Source: Manis javanica (Eukaryota > Chordata > Mammalia > Pholidota > Manidae). From it: a stretch of DNA of 64,000 bases. Location of the stretch: positions 36,856,501 to 36,920,500 of the forward strand of contig NC_133157.1 in NCBI RefSeq assembly GCF_040802235.1, given 5' to 3'. The notes beneath the pieces are model-generated. The model was not told where the DNA came from. It saw nothing but the letters and a program-made list of their open reading frames with translations, and searched no databases. The position numbers and the translations under genes are program-made. The first letter of the stretch is position 1. Every line of letters begins with the position of its first letter. Of the stretch, positions 12,241 through 24,700 are shown one piece after another.

Positions 12241-13769
12241 TCCTGGAGGCACACATATGACTCTGAGAAGAATGAGAGGCTGGCCTAGGGGCAGAGGGAT
12301 CTGTAATTAGAGATAGTCAGTGCTATAGACCATCCTGGGGTCTGCCTTTGCCTCCCCCACAGCTTAGCTGCCTAGTTCCCAGCTTTTCTAGCTGGGGGTT
12401 CCTGGGCTCCTGGGGCAGGAAGCAGAGCCTGACGTGGATGTTTTAGTTCTGGGTGAACAAATTTCTACTTTGCTCTGAATCTCAGTTTCCCTACCTGAAA
12501 AATGGGTTTGAAAGGGGGATGCTTACCTGGGTGAGGCTTAAGGGTCTTTTCTTTTTTGAGCAGAATGAGAATCTTCATGACTACTCGTGATTTTAGAGAA
12601 ACCATGGTTCCTCGAGGGACCTGCACTGAGCTCCTGTCCCCACTGCTGCCTTGTGCCAGAGCAGCAGCTCCTTCCTTACTGATTGATATACTACAGTCTC
12701 CTGAGTTATACAAAGGATTCCATGGCTCAAAAGAGTCTGAAAACCTCCAAGCATTTGATTGAAAACTCAGCAATTTGACTGAAAGCAGTTTATGTGGTAA
12801 GTTAATCAAATGGCATGTTGGTTGAAACAAATAGCTGAAATGATTAGTCATTTTACACATCAGCACTTTTGGGGGAGTTTGAGGGAAACTCAGAGAAGTT
12901 TTAGCATTTTTTGGCACTTTTCTTTGTTCTGATGTTTTAAAACTTCTATTTGCATTTTCATCCTTACTGGGTTTCAGCCAGTTTGTACCTGCCCCATGAC
13001 CTTTACAATAGAGAAGAGTTGGATACATTTGAAATTGGAGACATTCTGTGCTGTACAATCATGTACATGATGGGGACGTGGATATTGGCATGGAAAGACA
13101 GTCTCAATAAATGAGTGAAAAATGTACTTTACAGATTTTATGTAAGTTTCATTCTACTTATTGCTGACAAAGTGGGGAGGGGATGTGTACATATAAAAAG
13201 AGGACTACAAAGAAATCCAGCAGCATGCTGGTAGTACTTGTAGTAGTCATGGAGGGAAATAGGTCTTTTAAGGTTCTTTTGGCTTGTTTGTGTTTTAGGT
13301 AATAAAAGAAAAGGATCTGAGATTTTTAATTTGCTTTCTGTTTTTTAAAAATTTCCACTCTGATGACAGACAATTATATCTGCTCCATTTGGTTGGCTAT
13401 GTGTTCATAAATATTTAAATTTTTGGTTAGGTTGAACATTGATGTCCTCAATCAGCAGTCCACATTGTAAGATTTTTAGTGTAGTCAGTAAGAAATGGGT
13501 TATTTTCAACACTTCACTAGCAAAATTAGTGTACTGCATGTAAAATTAGGATAGGAAAACTAAACAATTTCTGAAGGAGAGACTAACTGCTTATAGACAC
13601 ATCAAAGTTTGTAAAAATTGCCCTGTAGCATGCTGATATTACCAATTCATTTTCAACTAATTTATCACTCCCACCAAATTAGTTTTTCACCTGACTGCCT
13701 GTTGCTGCTTTCATAAACCTTTTCTTGGACTCTGTCAAAGGTAACTGGGTGGGAGGACCACATATCTCC
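12241..13769. other. Unassigned; AT-rich block from about 12700
   Basis: 12241-12540 may hold a further degraded MIR ('ctcagtttccctacctgaaaaatggg' at 12480-12506). From about 12700 to 13650 the sequence is AT-richer than its surroundings and shows no recognised repeat or gene. A frame of 197 codons on the - strand (12465-13058) has no family features. Confidence 0.4.
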
Positions 13770-13870
13770 CATCCCCATTTCACAGATGAGGACACAGAGG
13801 CCCAGAGGCAGGCACAGAGCCAAGGTATGCAGTGAGCTTGATGCCGAGCTAGGACTCAAATCCAGGTCAG
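13770..13870 (-). repeat. MIR SINE fragment, reverse
   Basis: 'atccccatttcacagatgaggacacagaggcccagaggcagg' then 'gccgagctaggactcaaatccaggtcagtg' is the reverse MIR order. Confidence 0.8.
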
Positions 13871-14159
13871 TGTGTAAGGCATCTGGAGGGGTCCTTACTG
13901 CAGTTCAGAGTGAGGACACCCAATTAAATCTGAATTTCAAGGAATAATGGATAATGCTTTAGTATCCGTATGTCCCAAATATTGCAAGTACGGTTTATCT
14001 GGAAGTAAAACTTAACTGAGCATCTTGTATTTTATCTGGCAGTTTTACTCAGAGCCCATCAGTGAAGACAGGACCCCAGATGTCCCCTTTCTGTCCCTAC
14101 CATTCCCATTGGCTCTGGTGATACCCCCAGGCTATGTCTAGGCCTAACTCTGATCCAAA

Positions 14160-15000
14160 CATCCAACCTTAACTGTTTCTCTTCTCTGCACAGTTGAACT
14201 TTCTGCCTCCTCAGCCTCCACCCCTTCAGTGCTGTGGACAGCCTCCATCACACCAGCTCATCAAAACTGGTCCCTCCTCAGCACCAAACTCTGAGGCCAC
14301 AGCCCTTCCAAGGCCCTGGTGGCATCTTGGCAGCCTAGGGTCTGAGTTTTCATCTGCCTCCTCACCTGCTCATTCACAGTCACCCTCCTATCCCCCAAAT
14401 CTTGTCCCCATCCATTGCTCCACTCCCTTGTGCTTCCTGGCAATCCCATCAGCTCTGGAGGTGAATGCTCAGGGGTTGATATCTTTTTTTCTCTTTCTAC
14501 AGCCAGACCTCTCTCCCAAGCTCAGGCCTAGTTGTACCCCTGCCTCCTCCATGTTCCCAGGCCTCAAGGACCCCAGATTGGCTATGTTGCTCTTCTCTTT
14601 GCTTAGAATCCTCCAAGGGCTCCTCAAGTCTCAGGATAAAGTCTGACTCCATGTCTTGGCTGACAAAGCCCTTCACGGTCTATCCCTGCCCACTTCCCCA
14701 GACCTCTGCAAGCCACTTACAGTTCCCAGAATATGTTAGGCTTTCTCACAATCACTGGGCTTCAAGTGGCTTTGAATAATGCCCTCTTGCCCCTGCTCAC
14801 CTTGGAGGACTCATGTCCACCACCTTTCCTAGAAGATTCCTGCCCTAATCCCCCTAGGCTGGCTTAGCTGCTGCCTGTATTCCTTCCACTGTATCACAGT
14901 GTATCCTAAGTCACCTGCTGTTTATCCATCTCTCCTAAGAGACAAGTAGACAGTGTCTTCTCCACCTCTGGGTCTTCAGCACCCAGCCCAGTAAGTGACC
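14160..15000 (+). repeat. L2 LINE fragment, forward
   Basis: Forward L2 text includes 'atcctccaagggctcctcaagtctcaggataaagtctgactccatg' (the L2 'cctccaatggcttcccatctcac...aaagtc' segment), 'aaagcccttcacggtctatccctgccc' and a terminal 'cacctctgggtcttcagcacccagcccagtaagtg'. The 150-codon frame at its start is a relic or chance. Confidence 0.7.
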
Positions 15001-18000
15001 TGGGCTCCATTCCTGACTACAGCATGGATCCCAATTCCCTCCCTCACCAACTGGATCCTAGCCCAGTTAAAGTCTGCCCAGGCTTTGACCTCATATAAAA
15101 CTCCTGCTCCACCTTTGCCCCTTATCTCACTCTGACCCAGACAGCACACACAGGAAAGGAACAAGGGCAGGTGTCCACACGTTTAGAGATAATCTCTCCC
15201 TTCCTATGGGAAGGATTTAGTGTCCAGAACCCACTTGAGTCTGCAGAGGGGAGTGAGGGGCAGAGCCTCAGCTCTGGGGGGTGTAGTGGAAGAGTTTGGT
15301 CTTTAAGGACAGCTTCTGACTAGGAAGCCCTTGGAACGCAACCTACCCCTGCCTCTCCCTGCAGAGTGACCTGCAGGGCAACTTGGGGTGGAGACCTGGC
15401 CCAGTTTATTGGCACCCTCTAGAGGACAGTTCTATTACCAGGGCTGGCTTTGGGCAACCAAGTACTATCTTGCCTCCTTACAACCAATGGGCTGCCCAGC
15501 CTTAGAAGCTCCTGATCTTACCACCCACCATACACCACTCCACCTGGTGAGTCTCCTTATAGTCTGCAGACCAGCAACCACTCCCCTGTGTCTCACCAGT
15601 GGGTCAACTGCTCAAATCCCACCTGCCCCATCCTGGGAGGCCCCACCATGCTCTGGCTCAGAAGTCTTCTCTGGCTCCCTCATGACCCCACCTTGGTCAC
15701 TGAGCTTCCACAGCCCTGGGTGGGAGCCCCACACTCTAGTCTGGCTTTGACTCCTTCATAGAGGCCTCACTTGCTGTCCCCAAAGGAGGCGTTTTCCTAA
15801 GGACAAGGCCTAGGTTTCTTCTTCTCTGATTCCTATGTGGGCTCTCAGAGGACAAGGCACAGGCTTCTCCTCCTTTCCCCAGACTAAGGACCCAGAGGAC
15901 AAGGCCTAGGCTCTATCTCCCTTCTCAGACTGGGCTTTCCCTGAAAATACAGCTTGTGTGTCCTCCTTCTCCTTAGACCAGAAGGCCCGAGTCTAGGGCC
16001 TGAGTCTCCCCTTCCTCCTTCAGAGTTGGAGCTCCCTAGGACTGACCCAGGGTCTTCTCCCAAACCCTTCCACCTGGCTGTTGATTCTCAGAACTTTCCA
16101 CCACCGTTCCCTTCTGCACAGCTCTCCCTACAACCAGGGGCTCAGGAGCCTGTGAAGTCTTTCCCAGGACTGGGGTCCTGGTAGGGCTTTCCCAGGAGTG
16201 GCTCTGTCCTGGACACCTGGCTTGGAGACCATAAGGCCCAGAGTGCCCACCCGGAGCTCCACCTCTGACCTCACAAGGGCTGCCTTAGAATCCAGTTTCT
16301 GTGGCACTGCTGGCGGGAGACGGATGCTATTTCGGGCAGTATATCTGGACTTGGCTCAAACGGCACAGGCCAAACCCCTGTTCCACTGACCTCTCCCCTG
16401 GAGGAACAGTGCAGAGAAGTGTTCAGGGCCACCCGAGGAGGTCTGAAAGGCAGGCTTTAGCTGGGGACAGAAGGACAGTGGAATCCCAGCTAGGGGAACA
16501 GTCAGAGTCCAGGACAGTCATGGAGGGACAGACCAAGACCAGCTGTAACTAGGAAGCCCCCAAAGCAGATGTTGTGGAACAGAAGGCACTTCAGTAGGGT
16601 GAGTTGGCCTCAGGCAGGGCTGGGATGTAGGGCCTCTCTGTGGTCCTAGGCCTGGGGCTGCCATTCTCTGAGGACCCTCTGGGGAGGAAATAACTGTGGG
16701 TCTAGCTGGGGAAGAAGCCCCAGTTGGGAGCTGAAGGTTTGGATGTTTCTAACGGTTTAGTCCTGAGCTGCTGCATGACATGGACCTGTCCTACTCTCCT
16801 GGGCTTCAGTTTCCTTACCTGGAAGATCAGTGGTGGAGCTGGGACTGGAAGGATGTGTTGGGCTGGGCTGTCAGCAGAACATTAGGCTGGTACAAGGAGA
16901 ATGTGGAGACCAGCAACACTAGATCAAAACAGAAGGGCTGCAGATCAGAGCTGCATGGCTGCTGGCTTTGCTGGAGTGGTTTTACCCCTGAGCAGAGGCC
17001 CCTCCTGAGAGGCTGTGGCTGGAGCTTGAGGAGCTCTGCAGTTGGGGCCAGGTTGTGAACTTGTGCTGCAGGTAGAGGGAACTGGCTAGAGAACGGGAAC
17101 ATACAGGCTAGGAAAACTCAAGGGTTGCCTTGATGTTATCATTTGCAGGGAAAATGGGAATACAAGGGGGAATTTTCAGGAAAGGTGAGAGGGTAGACTT
17201 TGTTCTGAAGTGGGGGTATGGACAAAATGAATTTTTAGAACCTCATCCTGTGTGTGTGTGTGAGTGTGTGTGTGTGTGTATGCAAGGAAAATGCCCCAGA
17301 AAAGCCACCATTTAAAGCAGCAGCAAGAGGGCTTGAGGTGAGACTAAGGGTAATAACATGTGTGTGTGTGAGGGTGGAGTCACTGAGGGGAGGTTATAGG
17401 CATCTCCACTGTCCAAAACTGGGTTTCAGACTTGGGAAGGTCAGGAGGACCTCTAAAGTCCTGGTCTAGGGGTCAGGGGTCTTGAAGCCAGCATGGTAAA
17501 GGGGTGGGACTCCAGGGCTTCTCCCCATTGGCTGGAGCACACCCATTCCCCCCCCCCCTTTGCTGCCAGCTTGGCTGAGTTGAGGGGTTAGAACTAGAAG
17601 GAGCTATCTATCCCTGTGGCTTCTCCCCTTTGATGAGGTCTGATGAGAATGTCGTTTCAAGTTTTTTGACCTTGCCCCCCAGCCCCAGTGACCTCTCTTT
17701 GGCTCCACAGCATCTGGCTCCAAAGACAGAATATGACTCAAGCAGACAGGAAGAGGCGGTAAGCACCCCACACGCTCCCCTTCCCCAGCCTCCTGTCCCC
17801 CACCCAGTGCCCTCCTTGCTCCAATCTCAGCCTCTCCCCCATTACAGCTGATCCCCACATACCTTCTTTCCACCCCCTCTAGCTCATGGGGCTCAAGGGA
17901 AGGCCTCTCTCCCTTGCATCCATAGCCAAACACAGCTAGGCCCTGGGATGAGGGGAGGCTCAGAAAGGCCTGCATATGAGGGTCAAGGAGTTGGTCAGTG

Positions 18001-18094
18001 GGTTCCAACTGTCCCTAGGTAGGTGGTGCTCCACTGAACTGAACTCACTGCCTGTCCCCTTCTCAGGCTCAGGTCTCTTTGGGATGAAATAAAA
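15001..18094. other. Unassigned intergenic sequence
   Basis: About 3 kb of GC-rich sequence without a recognised gene. It contains a possible MIR scrap ('ctgggcttcagtttccttacctggaagatc', about 16799-16828), an interrupted TG repeat (about 17251-17280) and a 13-C run near 17550. A noncoding first exon of AQP7 could lie in this or the next few kb, but I cannot place one. Confidence 0.4.
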
Positions 18095-18520
18095 GCCAGC
18101 GTCCTTGCAAAGGCCAAGGCCCTGCCTGTCTAGTCCCTGTTTCTTCTCTGACCTTCACCCACCCAACCCCTGTTCTCCCTACTTCAGTCATATTAGCCTC
18201 CTTTCCTTTCCTTCAAACATGCTAAATCCTCCACCGACCATTCCGTCTGCTCAAAATGCTCTTTCTGCAATTATCCATGGGGATCACTCCCTCACCTCCC
18301 TCATGTCTTCGCTCAAATGCCACCTTCTCAATGAGGCATATCCTGACTGCCCAGTTAAAACCATGCCCACCCCCTTTTCCTTGCACTATCTTTACGCATG
18401 AGACGTACTACCTTCTAACACACAAGAGTACTTTCTTCTTATATTTCATTGCTACCTGTCAGCTCCACACAAGCAGGGGTCTTTTCTGTTTGCATACTTT
18501 TGGACAGAGAGAATGAATAG
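18095..18520 (+). repeat. L2 LINE fragment, forward
   Basis: Forward L2 order is clear: 'caaaggccaaggccctgcctgtctagtccctg', 'gaccattccgtctgctcaaaatgctc', 'tcactccctcacctccctcatgtcttcgctcaaatgccaccttctcaatgaggc', then 'gtcagctccacacaagcaggggtc'. Confidence 0.8.
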
Positions 18521-18539
18521 TTCCCCCTCTGTGCTGATG

Positions 18540-18960
18540 ACATAGCCCAGGCCTTTCTCCTAGGCTTTAGACCCTGTTTCTAACGATCCACTGGTGTCCC
18601 ACCAGCACCTCTGTCCCAGTTGAAAACACCCTCCTCTACTCTCCCAAGCCCACTCCACCTCCTGTGGTCTCTGCTGTCACAGATCCCCTTCTCTTCTGTT
18701 GCCGGAAATCAAGACCTTGTCTTTGATACTCATGATTCCCCCATGCCTCAGAGTAAGGCATGTCGCCAGTCTCCTAAAAGATTTAGAATGTGCTCACTCC
18801 CACCATTCTTTATACTACTCCCCTACTCCCCGACAGCCACCTTAGGCCATCAAAAATCTCTGCAGGCCTCAAGTGCCATGCTAGGCTTCCTTTTCTCTGA
18901 CAGTGCTGCCATTATCCATCTCCTCACTAGATGAGACAGTCCAAGGGTAGAGACTTTGTA
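18540..18960 (+). repeat. Probable L2 LINE fragment, forward
   Basis: Pyrimidine-rich text continues the same kind of decayed L2 sequence ('gctttagaccctgtttctaacgatccactgg', 'gaccttgtctttgatactcatg', 'caagggtagagactttgtatcactggtgcctgg'). Assignment is less secure than for its neighbours. Confidence 0.5.
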
Positions 18961-18969
18961 TCACTGGTG

Positions 18970-19160
18970 CCTGGTTCATTTACTGTTGGTTGGTTGATTG
19001 GTTGGTTGGTGGGTTGGATAAATGAGCTGGTTCATAGGGGAGTCACTTAGTTGGTTAAGTTGCTAGATTGATTAGTTAGTTGAAGGGTTGTTTGCTGAGT
19101 TGTTAGCTATTTAGTTCCTTGGTTAGCAGATATTACTTGGGTGTTTATATGGTTGGCTTT
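18970..19160. repeat. Degenerate TTGG/TTAG low-complexity tract
   Basis: A run starting as near-perfect TTGG units (about 18985-19012) decays rightward into interspersed 'ttggtt', 'gattgattagttagttg' and 'gagttgttagc' words for about 180 bp. It looks like an old, mutated tetranucleotide expansion. Confidence 0.75.
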
Positions 19161-19239
19161 TAGTTTCTTGGTTTGCAGGCTAGTTTTCTTAGATGCCTGT
19201 TTCTCATTCTACACCCTATGATTAGTTGACCTCTAAGTG

Positions 19240-20090
19240 TATCTCTCCAAACAAGACCACATGACCAGATGCTTCCTTGTTGGTCATTTACACCTAAGTG
19301 TCTGGTAGGTTTCTCAAACTCAACATATCCGGAAGGGGATTCCTCATCCTCCTGCCTAAGCCTGCAGCTTCTCTTCTATGCCTCACGTGTCATTCTGCTG
19401 CTCTAGCCAGAACATAGGCCAGACACTACCCTCTCTGTTCTTCTCCCTTATCAAACACCAAGTTTGTCAGTTTGACTCTCTTCCAGCCATCTCCACAGCA
19501 CCTTCTAGGCTCAGGGTGCCATCACCTCAGAAGCTTCCTGATTGCTCACCACGCCTCCTCTCCTGCTCCCTTATCCCTGCCTCCATAGAGGAGGCAATGC
19601 TCCTGCTTAATCCTCCACCTAACCTCATGGCCCTCTGATTGAGTTCAGCTTCCCTAACACAGGCCATGGGGCCTTCTACCATCTGCCTGTGCCCCTCTGG
19701 GCCCATCTCATGTCACTTTCACTCCTTTTTCTGGCCAGTCCATCCTTGTGGAATTCCTCCACACATCAGATACTGTCTATTTGCAAGCCTTTGTCCAGGC
19801 CATTCCAATACACAGAACTTTACCCTGCCTCCCCGATGCTCCTTCATTTGGCCAGCTTTCTATTCTCAACCTAAATTTCCCTTCCTCTGGGACAGCCTCT
19901 TACCCTCTCCTCTGTCATTTGCTTCCTCCCTGAAATCCCACAGTGCTCACTCTTTATCTGTGGTAACACTCCTCATGCTTCATAGTAACTGCTTAATTAA
20001 CGGTTTTTCTTTCTAAGAGCAGGAATCATGACAATGGTCCTTAGTATAATGCCTGGACAGAGTATAGTATAAGCACTCCATCTTTGGTGG
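19240..20090 (+). repeat. L2 LINE fragment, forward
   Basis: This starts in the L2 segment that reads 'aagtgtctggtaggtttctcaaactcaacatatcc' and runs through 'ccaggccattccaatacacagaactttaccctgcc'. It ends at 'agagcaggaatcatgacaatggtcc' and 'aatgcctggacagagtatagtataagcactcc', the L2 3' terminus. Reading frames across it are non-functional. Confidence 0.75.
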
Positions 20091-20774
20091 CTGTTTAGTG
20101 TTTTTTGTTGTCTACTGTGTCCTGCCTTCTGTGTGGGCCGGGGGTGTAGGGGCCAGGGTTCCAGAATGCTCTTGGTGTCTTTGGCCTCCTGCTCTGTCCA
20201 CCTCCCTGCCTGCTTCAGGCTGCTCACGCTCTTCTCCAAGGCTGAGGACACTGGTCATAGACATAAGGGGGACACTATGATGCTGGGTAGGAGCTGGAGC
20301 TGGATGGGGGTCAGTGGATCATCTAGGCAACCCCACATTCCCTGCCATATGCTCAGCCTGGGTTTATTTCCCTGGGGTAAGGACAGAGCAAGGACTAGGG
20401 TGGATGAGATACAAACGCAGGGTAGGACAGTGGAAGGCGTTTTATCCATGCCTGGTTTACACTTCTCTCTCCCTCTGATTACTCTTTGCTGCTGTAAGGA
20501 TAGGAAATCCAGGGGTTGGGGGGTGACTGTTACTGACATCTCAAGCAGGGTGATGTGGTTGAGGGGATGGTGTCAGCTTCAGGCATTCAGCAGGGGGAGG
20601 GTCACCAGTCAGAAAACACTAAAGCCACACTAAGAGATGTCTGTACCCTCTTCCTCTTTAGGCTCCAGACCCCATCTTCTACCCCAAACTCAAGTCATAT
20701 TACCACCCCCACCCCAAACAGACCAGAGAGCCTGTAACCCACTTTTTTGTCTATCTACCCATCCAACATGCATT
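20091..20774. other. Unassigned sequence upstream of AQP7
   Basis: No gene or repeat assigned. A short ATG-initiated stretch near 20567 weakly resembles the N-terminal extension of human AQP7 but has no in-phase splice donor, so it is not called. Confidence 0.4.
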
Positions 20775-20955
20775 GATTAACAAATATTTATTGAGCATGT
20801 ACCATGTGCCAGGCACTGGAGGAAGTTCTGGGCATCTAGTGGAGAGTGAGACAGATGAATTCTCAGTTTTCATTTGACAACAGGTATTGCACAACTACTA
20901 TGTGTCGGGCACTGTGCTGTGCACTGAGGATACATGAGGGAGTAAGATCCAATTC
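20775..20955 (-). repeat. L2 LINE 3' ends, reverse
   Basis: Two successive copies of the reverse L2 3' motif occur: 'tttattgagcatgtaccatgtgccaggcactgg' and then 'acaactactatgtgtcgggcactgtgctgtgcactgaggatac'. Confidence 0.75.
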
Positions 20956-21600
20956 CTCTTTTCCTCCCTCCCTCCCTCTCATCTCCTGCTCCTCCATTCT
21001 CCCACTCACTAACACCTGCTTTTGTTGACCTGGTTGCAGAGCCTGGTATGCTTTGCAGAACCCTTTGTCTTCAGCAGAACCTGATGCTGTTACAGAGCCT
21101 GGGAGCAGACTCTGTCACACCCTGTGCGATCTGCAGAGTGCCTCGCTGTTGTCAGGCCCAGCCTGATGGCCTGCCAGTGTCCCCAGGGGTCAGGTGCCTG
21201 CACATAGGCAGGAAGAAAGACAAAGTAGCTCTGCTTTCCTGTCTGTTCTCTCCCATCTGCTTCACCCTGGAGGCTCATGGCACCACAGATGGCACTTACT
21301 GGCTTCCCAACAGCCCCCTTTGCAAAGTGGCCTCATTGGTGTACCCTTCCCACCGGTCCAGCCCCCACCAGAAGAAAGGAGGGGCCTGGCCTGGCCTGGC
21401 CATCTACCCGTCCTTCTCCAGATCCCTGTGATTCTCAGGTGTCTCTGATCCCAGCTGTACCAGCTGCCCTGAGCAAGAGGAGGTACATGTGGAGAAGCTG
21501 CTGGGTTACCCATTAACTCAGCCAGCCAGAGTCGAAGGGCCGATGGACAGCAAGTGCACTTAGTCTCATCTCTGCCCAGGGGCTTGGGCTGCTGCTGCAG
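20956..21600. other. Immediate upstream region of AQP7 coding exon 1
   Basis: The region should contain intron or promoter sequence for AQP7, but no TATA box, CpG cluster or clear noncoding exon is visible by eye. A 'ctgctgctgcag' at 21589-21600 is the best splice acceptor for the first recognised coding exon. Its pyrimidine tract is poor, so a 'ctctgcccag' at 21570-21579 is an alternative. Confidence 0.4.
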
Positions 21601-21718
21601 GTCCACCCACAACTCCAAGATGGTCTCATGGCCTGTGATGACAAGGATGCAAGACATACTACAGAAGGAGATGGTGCGAGAGTTCCTGGCCGAGCTCATG
21701 AGCACGTATGTCATGATG
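21601..21718 (+). CDS. AQP7: AQP7 first recognised coding exon
   Basis: It encodes the cytoplasmic N-terminus and the start of membrane helix 1, ending '...EFLAELMSTYVMM' with a consensus donor GTGAGT at 21719. Sequence before the ATG (21601-21619) still reads in frame as a Ser-Thr-His-Asn-Ser-Lys stretch resembling the human extension, so translation from an unseen upstream exon is possible. Ends in phase 0. Confidence 0.9.
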
Positions 21719-24700
21719 GTGAGTAGGTGGGAGGCCCAGGGTGTGTGGGCTTTGTGGAAGGGCCATGAACCCCAGGGCCTCAGGAAAGTGGAGCTCAGTA
21801 AAGTCAATCCATGACCCCCACCCCACTGCTGACCCCCAGGTCACAGTGTTCATTTCCTGGCCTCCGAGCTGGGAGCCTGAGGGAGTAGCATAGGGAAGAG
21901 CTCTGTCTTTCTCATCCAATCTTTTTGGGAGAGAAAGGGCTCAGAGTATAAGGTGACAGACTGAAACCATGGGGTGGCGGGGAGGTGTCAGGGTCATGGC
22001 TGGAAGTGGAGAGAAGAGAAACTGAATAAAGAGATTAGTGAGAGAACATTGAGTGTCAGGGTTTGAAAATCCTCAATGGGAAGAAAGGCTGGGCTGGAGA
22101 AAGCAATGTCATCAACACAGAGGGGGAACCATTCATTCTCTCTGTCCGAACGTACACAAACAGAACAGCAGCCCGGCTTGTGTAGTGCTGACAGGCAGCA
22201 AGGACTGGTCAGCAGTGTGGGAGGCTGCAGCAGGCCAGAGAAGGTGAGCACCCGCATGCATCCATAGCATTTGGCAATGTGGAGGCCACTGGGGACCTTG
22301 GCAAGGGCTCTGTTAGTGGATGATGGGACAGAAACCAGACTGCAAGTGGGGTTTCTAGTTTCTTAGAAACTCCCTATCTCTCTGCCTGCTTCAGCCCTGC
22401 CACCTGACTCAGCCAGTCTCTGCCTGTAAGCTGTAGCCATGCTTCTTTGCTGCTTACAGCAGGCCCAGGTCCACGAAAAAGAAGGGGTAGCCTCTGGGAA
22501 TGGAAGCTAAGGTGGCCAGGAGCGCCTGAGGGAGTGGGGGTGGGGGAGGCAATGTGTGTATGTGTGCCTGGGTGTGTGTGGTTGTGAGTGTGAGTGTGTG
22601 TGCACTTAGCCACAGTGTAGGAGATGGTGGGGCCCATGAAGCCCAGGGGACTCTGGACACCTGGGTTCTTATCCTGGTCCTACCCCTGAGTCACCAGCTA
22701 GTCTTGGGCAGGTCTCTCCGAGTTGAACTGGGCCTTCAGGGGCGTTGGAGCTGGGTTTGATTCCCTGCCTTGCTCTCTTCTAGCTGTGCTAGTCCACAAG
22801 TATTCTAACTTTTGAGAACTTTAGCTTCCTTGTTGGTAAATGTGACACTGACAGAGCCGGCAGCCTTGTGTGAAAAGGTCAAGGGCCTGACACCCAGTAC
22901 ACATGTAGGACACATGTGTTGATCTCTGTCATTATGACAGGTATTCCTCTGCTCTTCCGTCCCTACCTCCTGCCCTCTGCCCCTCCCCCATTACCCACCC
23001 TCCTGAGCTATGAGGGCAGCAGCTGGATCCTGTCCCGCTTTAATTCAGGGCAAAGTCATTCATTTATGACAAGACATTCCAGCCCCAGGAGGACTGTTAA
23101 ACCTTGGAACCAGAGAGGCAGGAGGTGCCTCCTCAGAGAGCTCTTAGGGAAGCAGGCACCACCCACATGCATTGATGCCTGCCCACATCCATGTTTATTT
23201 CCTTTTGTTGAGATTTATTGGACACCCACTACATACCTACTGCACACCAGGTGCTACGATGCTAAATCACTTACGTGCAGCATCTTCCCAAAAAAGCCCT
23301 GTGAGGGAGGTTCTAGTATTATCCTCATTTCACAGATGGGGAAACTGAGGCTCCACACGATTAAGTCACTTGCCCAAGGTTACATTTTAAATTAAGACTA
23401 AGTCCAGTCCAGTTTAATATCACAGTTTTCACCCTTAGTTTCTATGCTCTGTCCTTTAGCTTACCTATGGCAGGATTTTCAGTACCCTGGTTTGGTAATT
23501 CTCCCCCAGTGGAGGTAAGGCCCTCACTTTTAGGCTTTGGGTATTTTAAGATTGCTCCCAGACCTTGGTTTCCCCATCTGTAGGTGGGAACAGAAACAGT
23601 TGCCATGCAGATTTGCTGTGAGGAATGAAGGGAAGTAACATTTGTAAAATAACTTTTGTGAAATTTAAACTCATATAAGACACTGTTTTGCTATTTTTAG
23701 TTGTCAGGCCTGTGCCAAAAAGGGGGGCTTTTTCAGTTGATAGGAAGCTCAGTGAGTCATCAGGGTAAAGCTTTTGCCAGAAAAGCTAGTGTGACCTTGG
23801 GCCCCATTTACTGTAGGCAGGATGAGGAAAGCAGATTGTCCCGCTTGGTTCCACTCTGCAGCCTCCGGAGGTGGTGCGCTCTGGGCTGGCTTCATAGCTA
23901 CTGGGAACTGGACAGGCTGCTGGGCCACAGTGACTGACTGGGGAGGGGAGGCCTGGAGAACCTGTTGTAGAACATGAGCCGTAGGGCAGGAGTTGCAAAC
24001 TTACATGCTACAGGGGCCCGAGAGAGAAAGGGTGATGTGGACTGTGGCTAACTGTAGGGTCTGGACCTGTGCAAAGACCTAGCAGCCACTGCTTCAGCTA
24101 ATTGGTGCCATGTAGGGCAGAGTGCAGGCCAGCGCTGCCTGAACTTCTCATTTTTCAACAGAAGCTGAAACTTCCTGTCAAAACCAAGTTAGCTAAACAA
24201 AATGTGTGTGTTGGATGGATCAGGTCCATGGGCTGCCAGCTGGCAACTCTGATACAGGAGATCATGTGGTATTTATTCCTTCATTTGTTATATTTAGCGA
24301 ATGGTTCTGAGCTTCCTCTTGGAAGTCAGGACCCTCTGTCTTGAGACGCTCCATGCCTGCTCCAGACCCTGCACCTCTAGACCCCACACTCCAAGCTTGT
24401 CAGTCTGTCCTGGCCCCACTCCCCATCCCCACCCCCAGTCTGTTCCTTTTCTCTCCTGACTCATGCTACCTTTGGCCCTAAGCCAGCCTGCCTCTGGGCA
24501 CCCTTGCACCTGTCCAGGACCCAATGCCCTGCTCACCTGCGTCGCCCCTGCCCTATCCAGGCCATTTCACTTTTTCTGTCTACCCCAAAGTTGATCTATA
24601 CTCTGCCTGTCTTTTTTTTTTTTTTAATCAGCAAATGGCTTGATCTCCAGCTTGACAGAGAAATCCATCAGGTGGGCTTCCTGTGTCTGGTCCTCATCCA

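Noticed and set aside
12465-13058. 197-codon open frame on - strand
   Set aside because: No recognisable motif and low-complexity Lys/Ser content. It spans a composition change and has no neighbouring exon-like blocks.
20555-20737. ATG stretch near 20567 resembling the human AQP7 N-terminal extension (Met-Val-x-Ala-Ser-Gly)
   Set aside because: There is no GT donor in the phase needed to join the exon at 21601. The resemblance is only a few residues and may be chance.
21262-21807. 181-codon - strand frame
   Set aside because: Antisense shadow of the AQP7 exon region and its flank.
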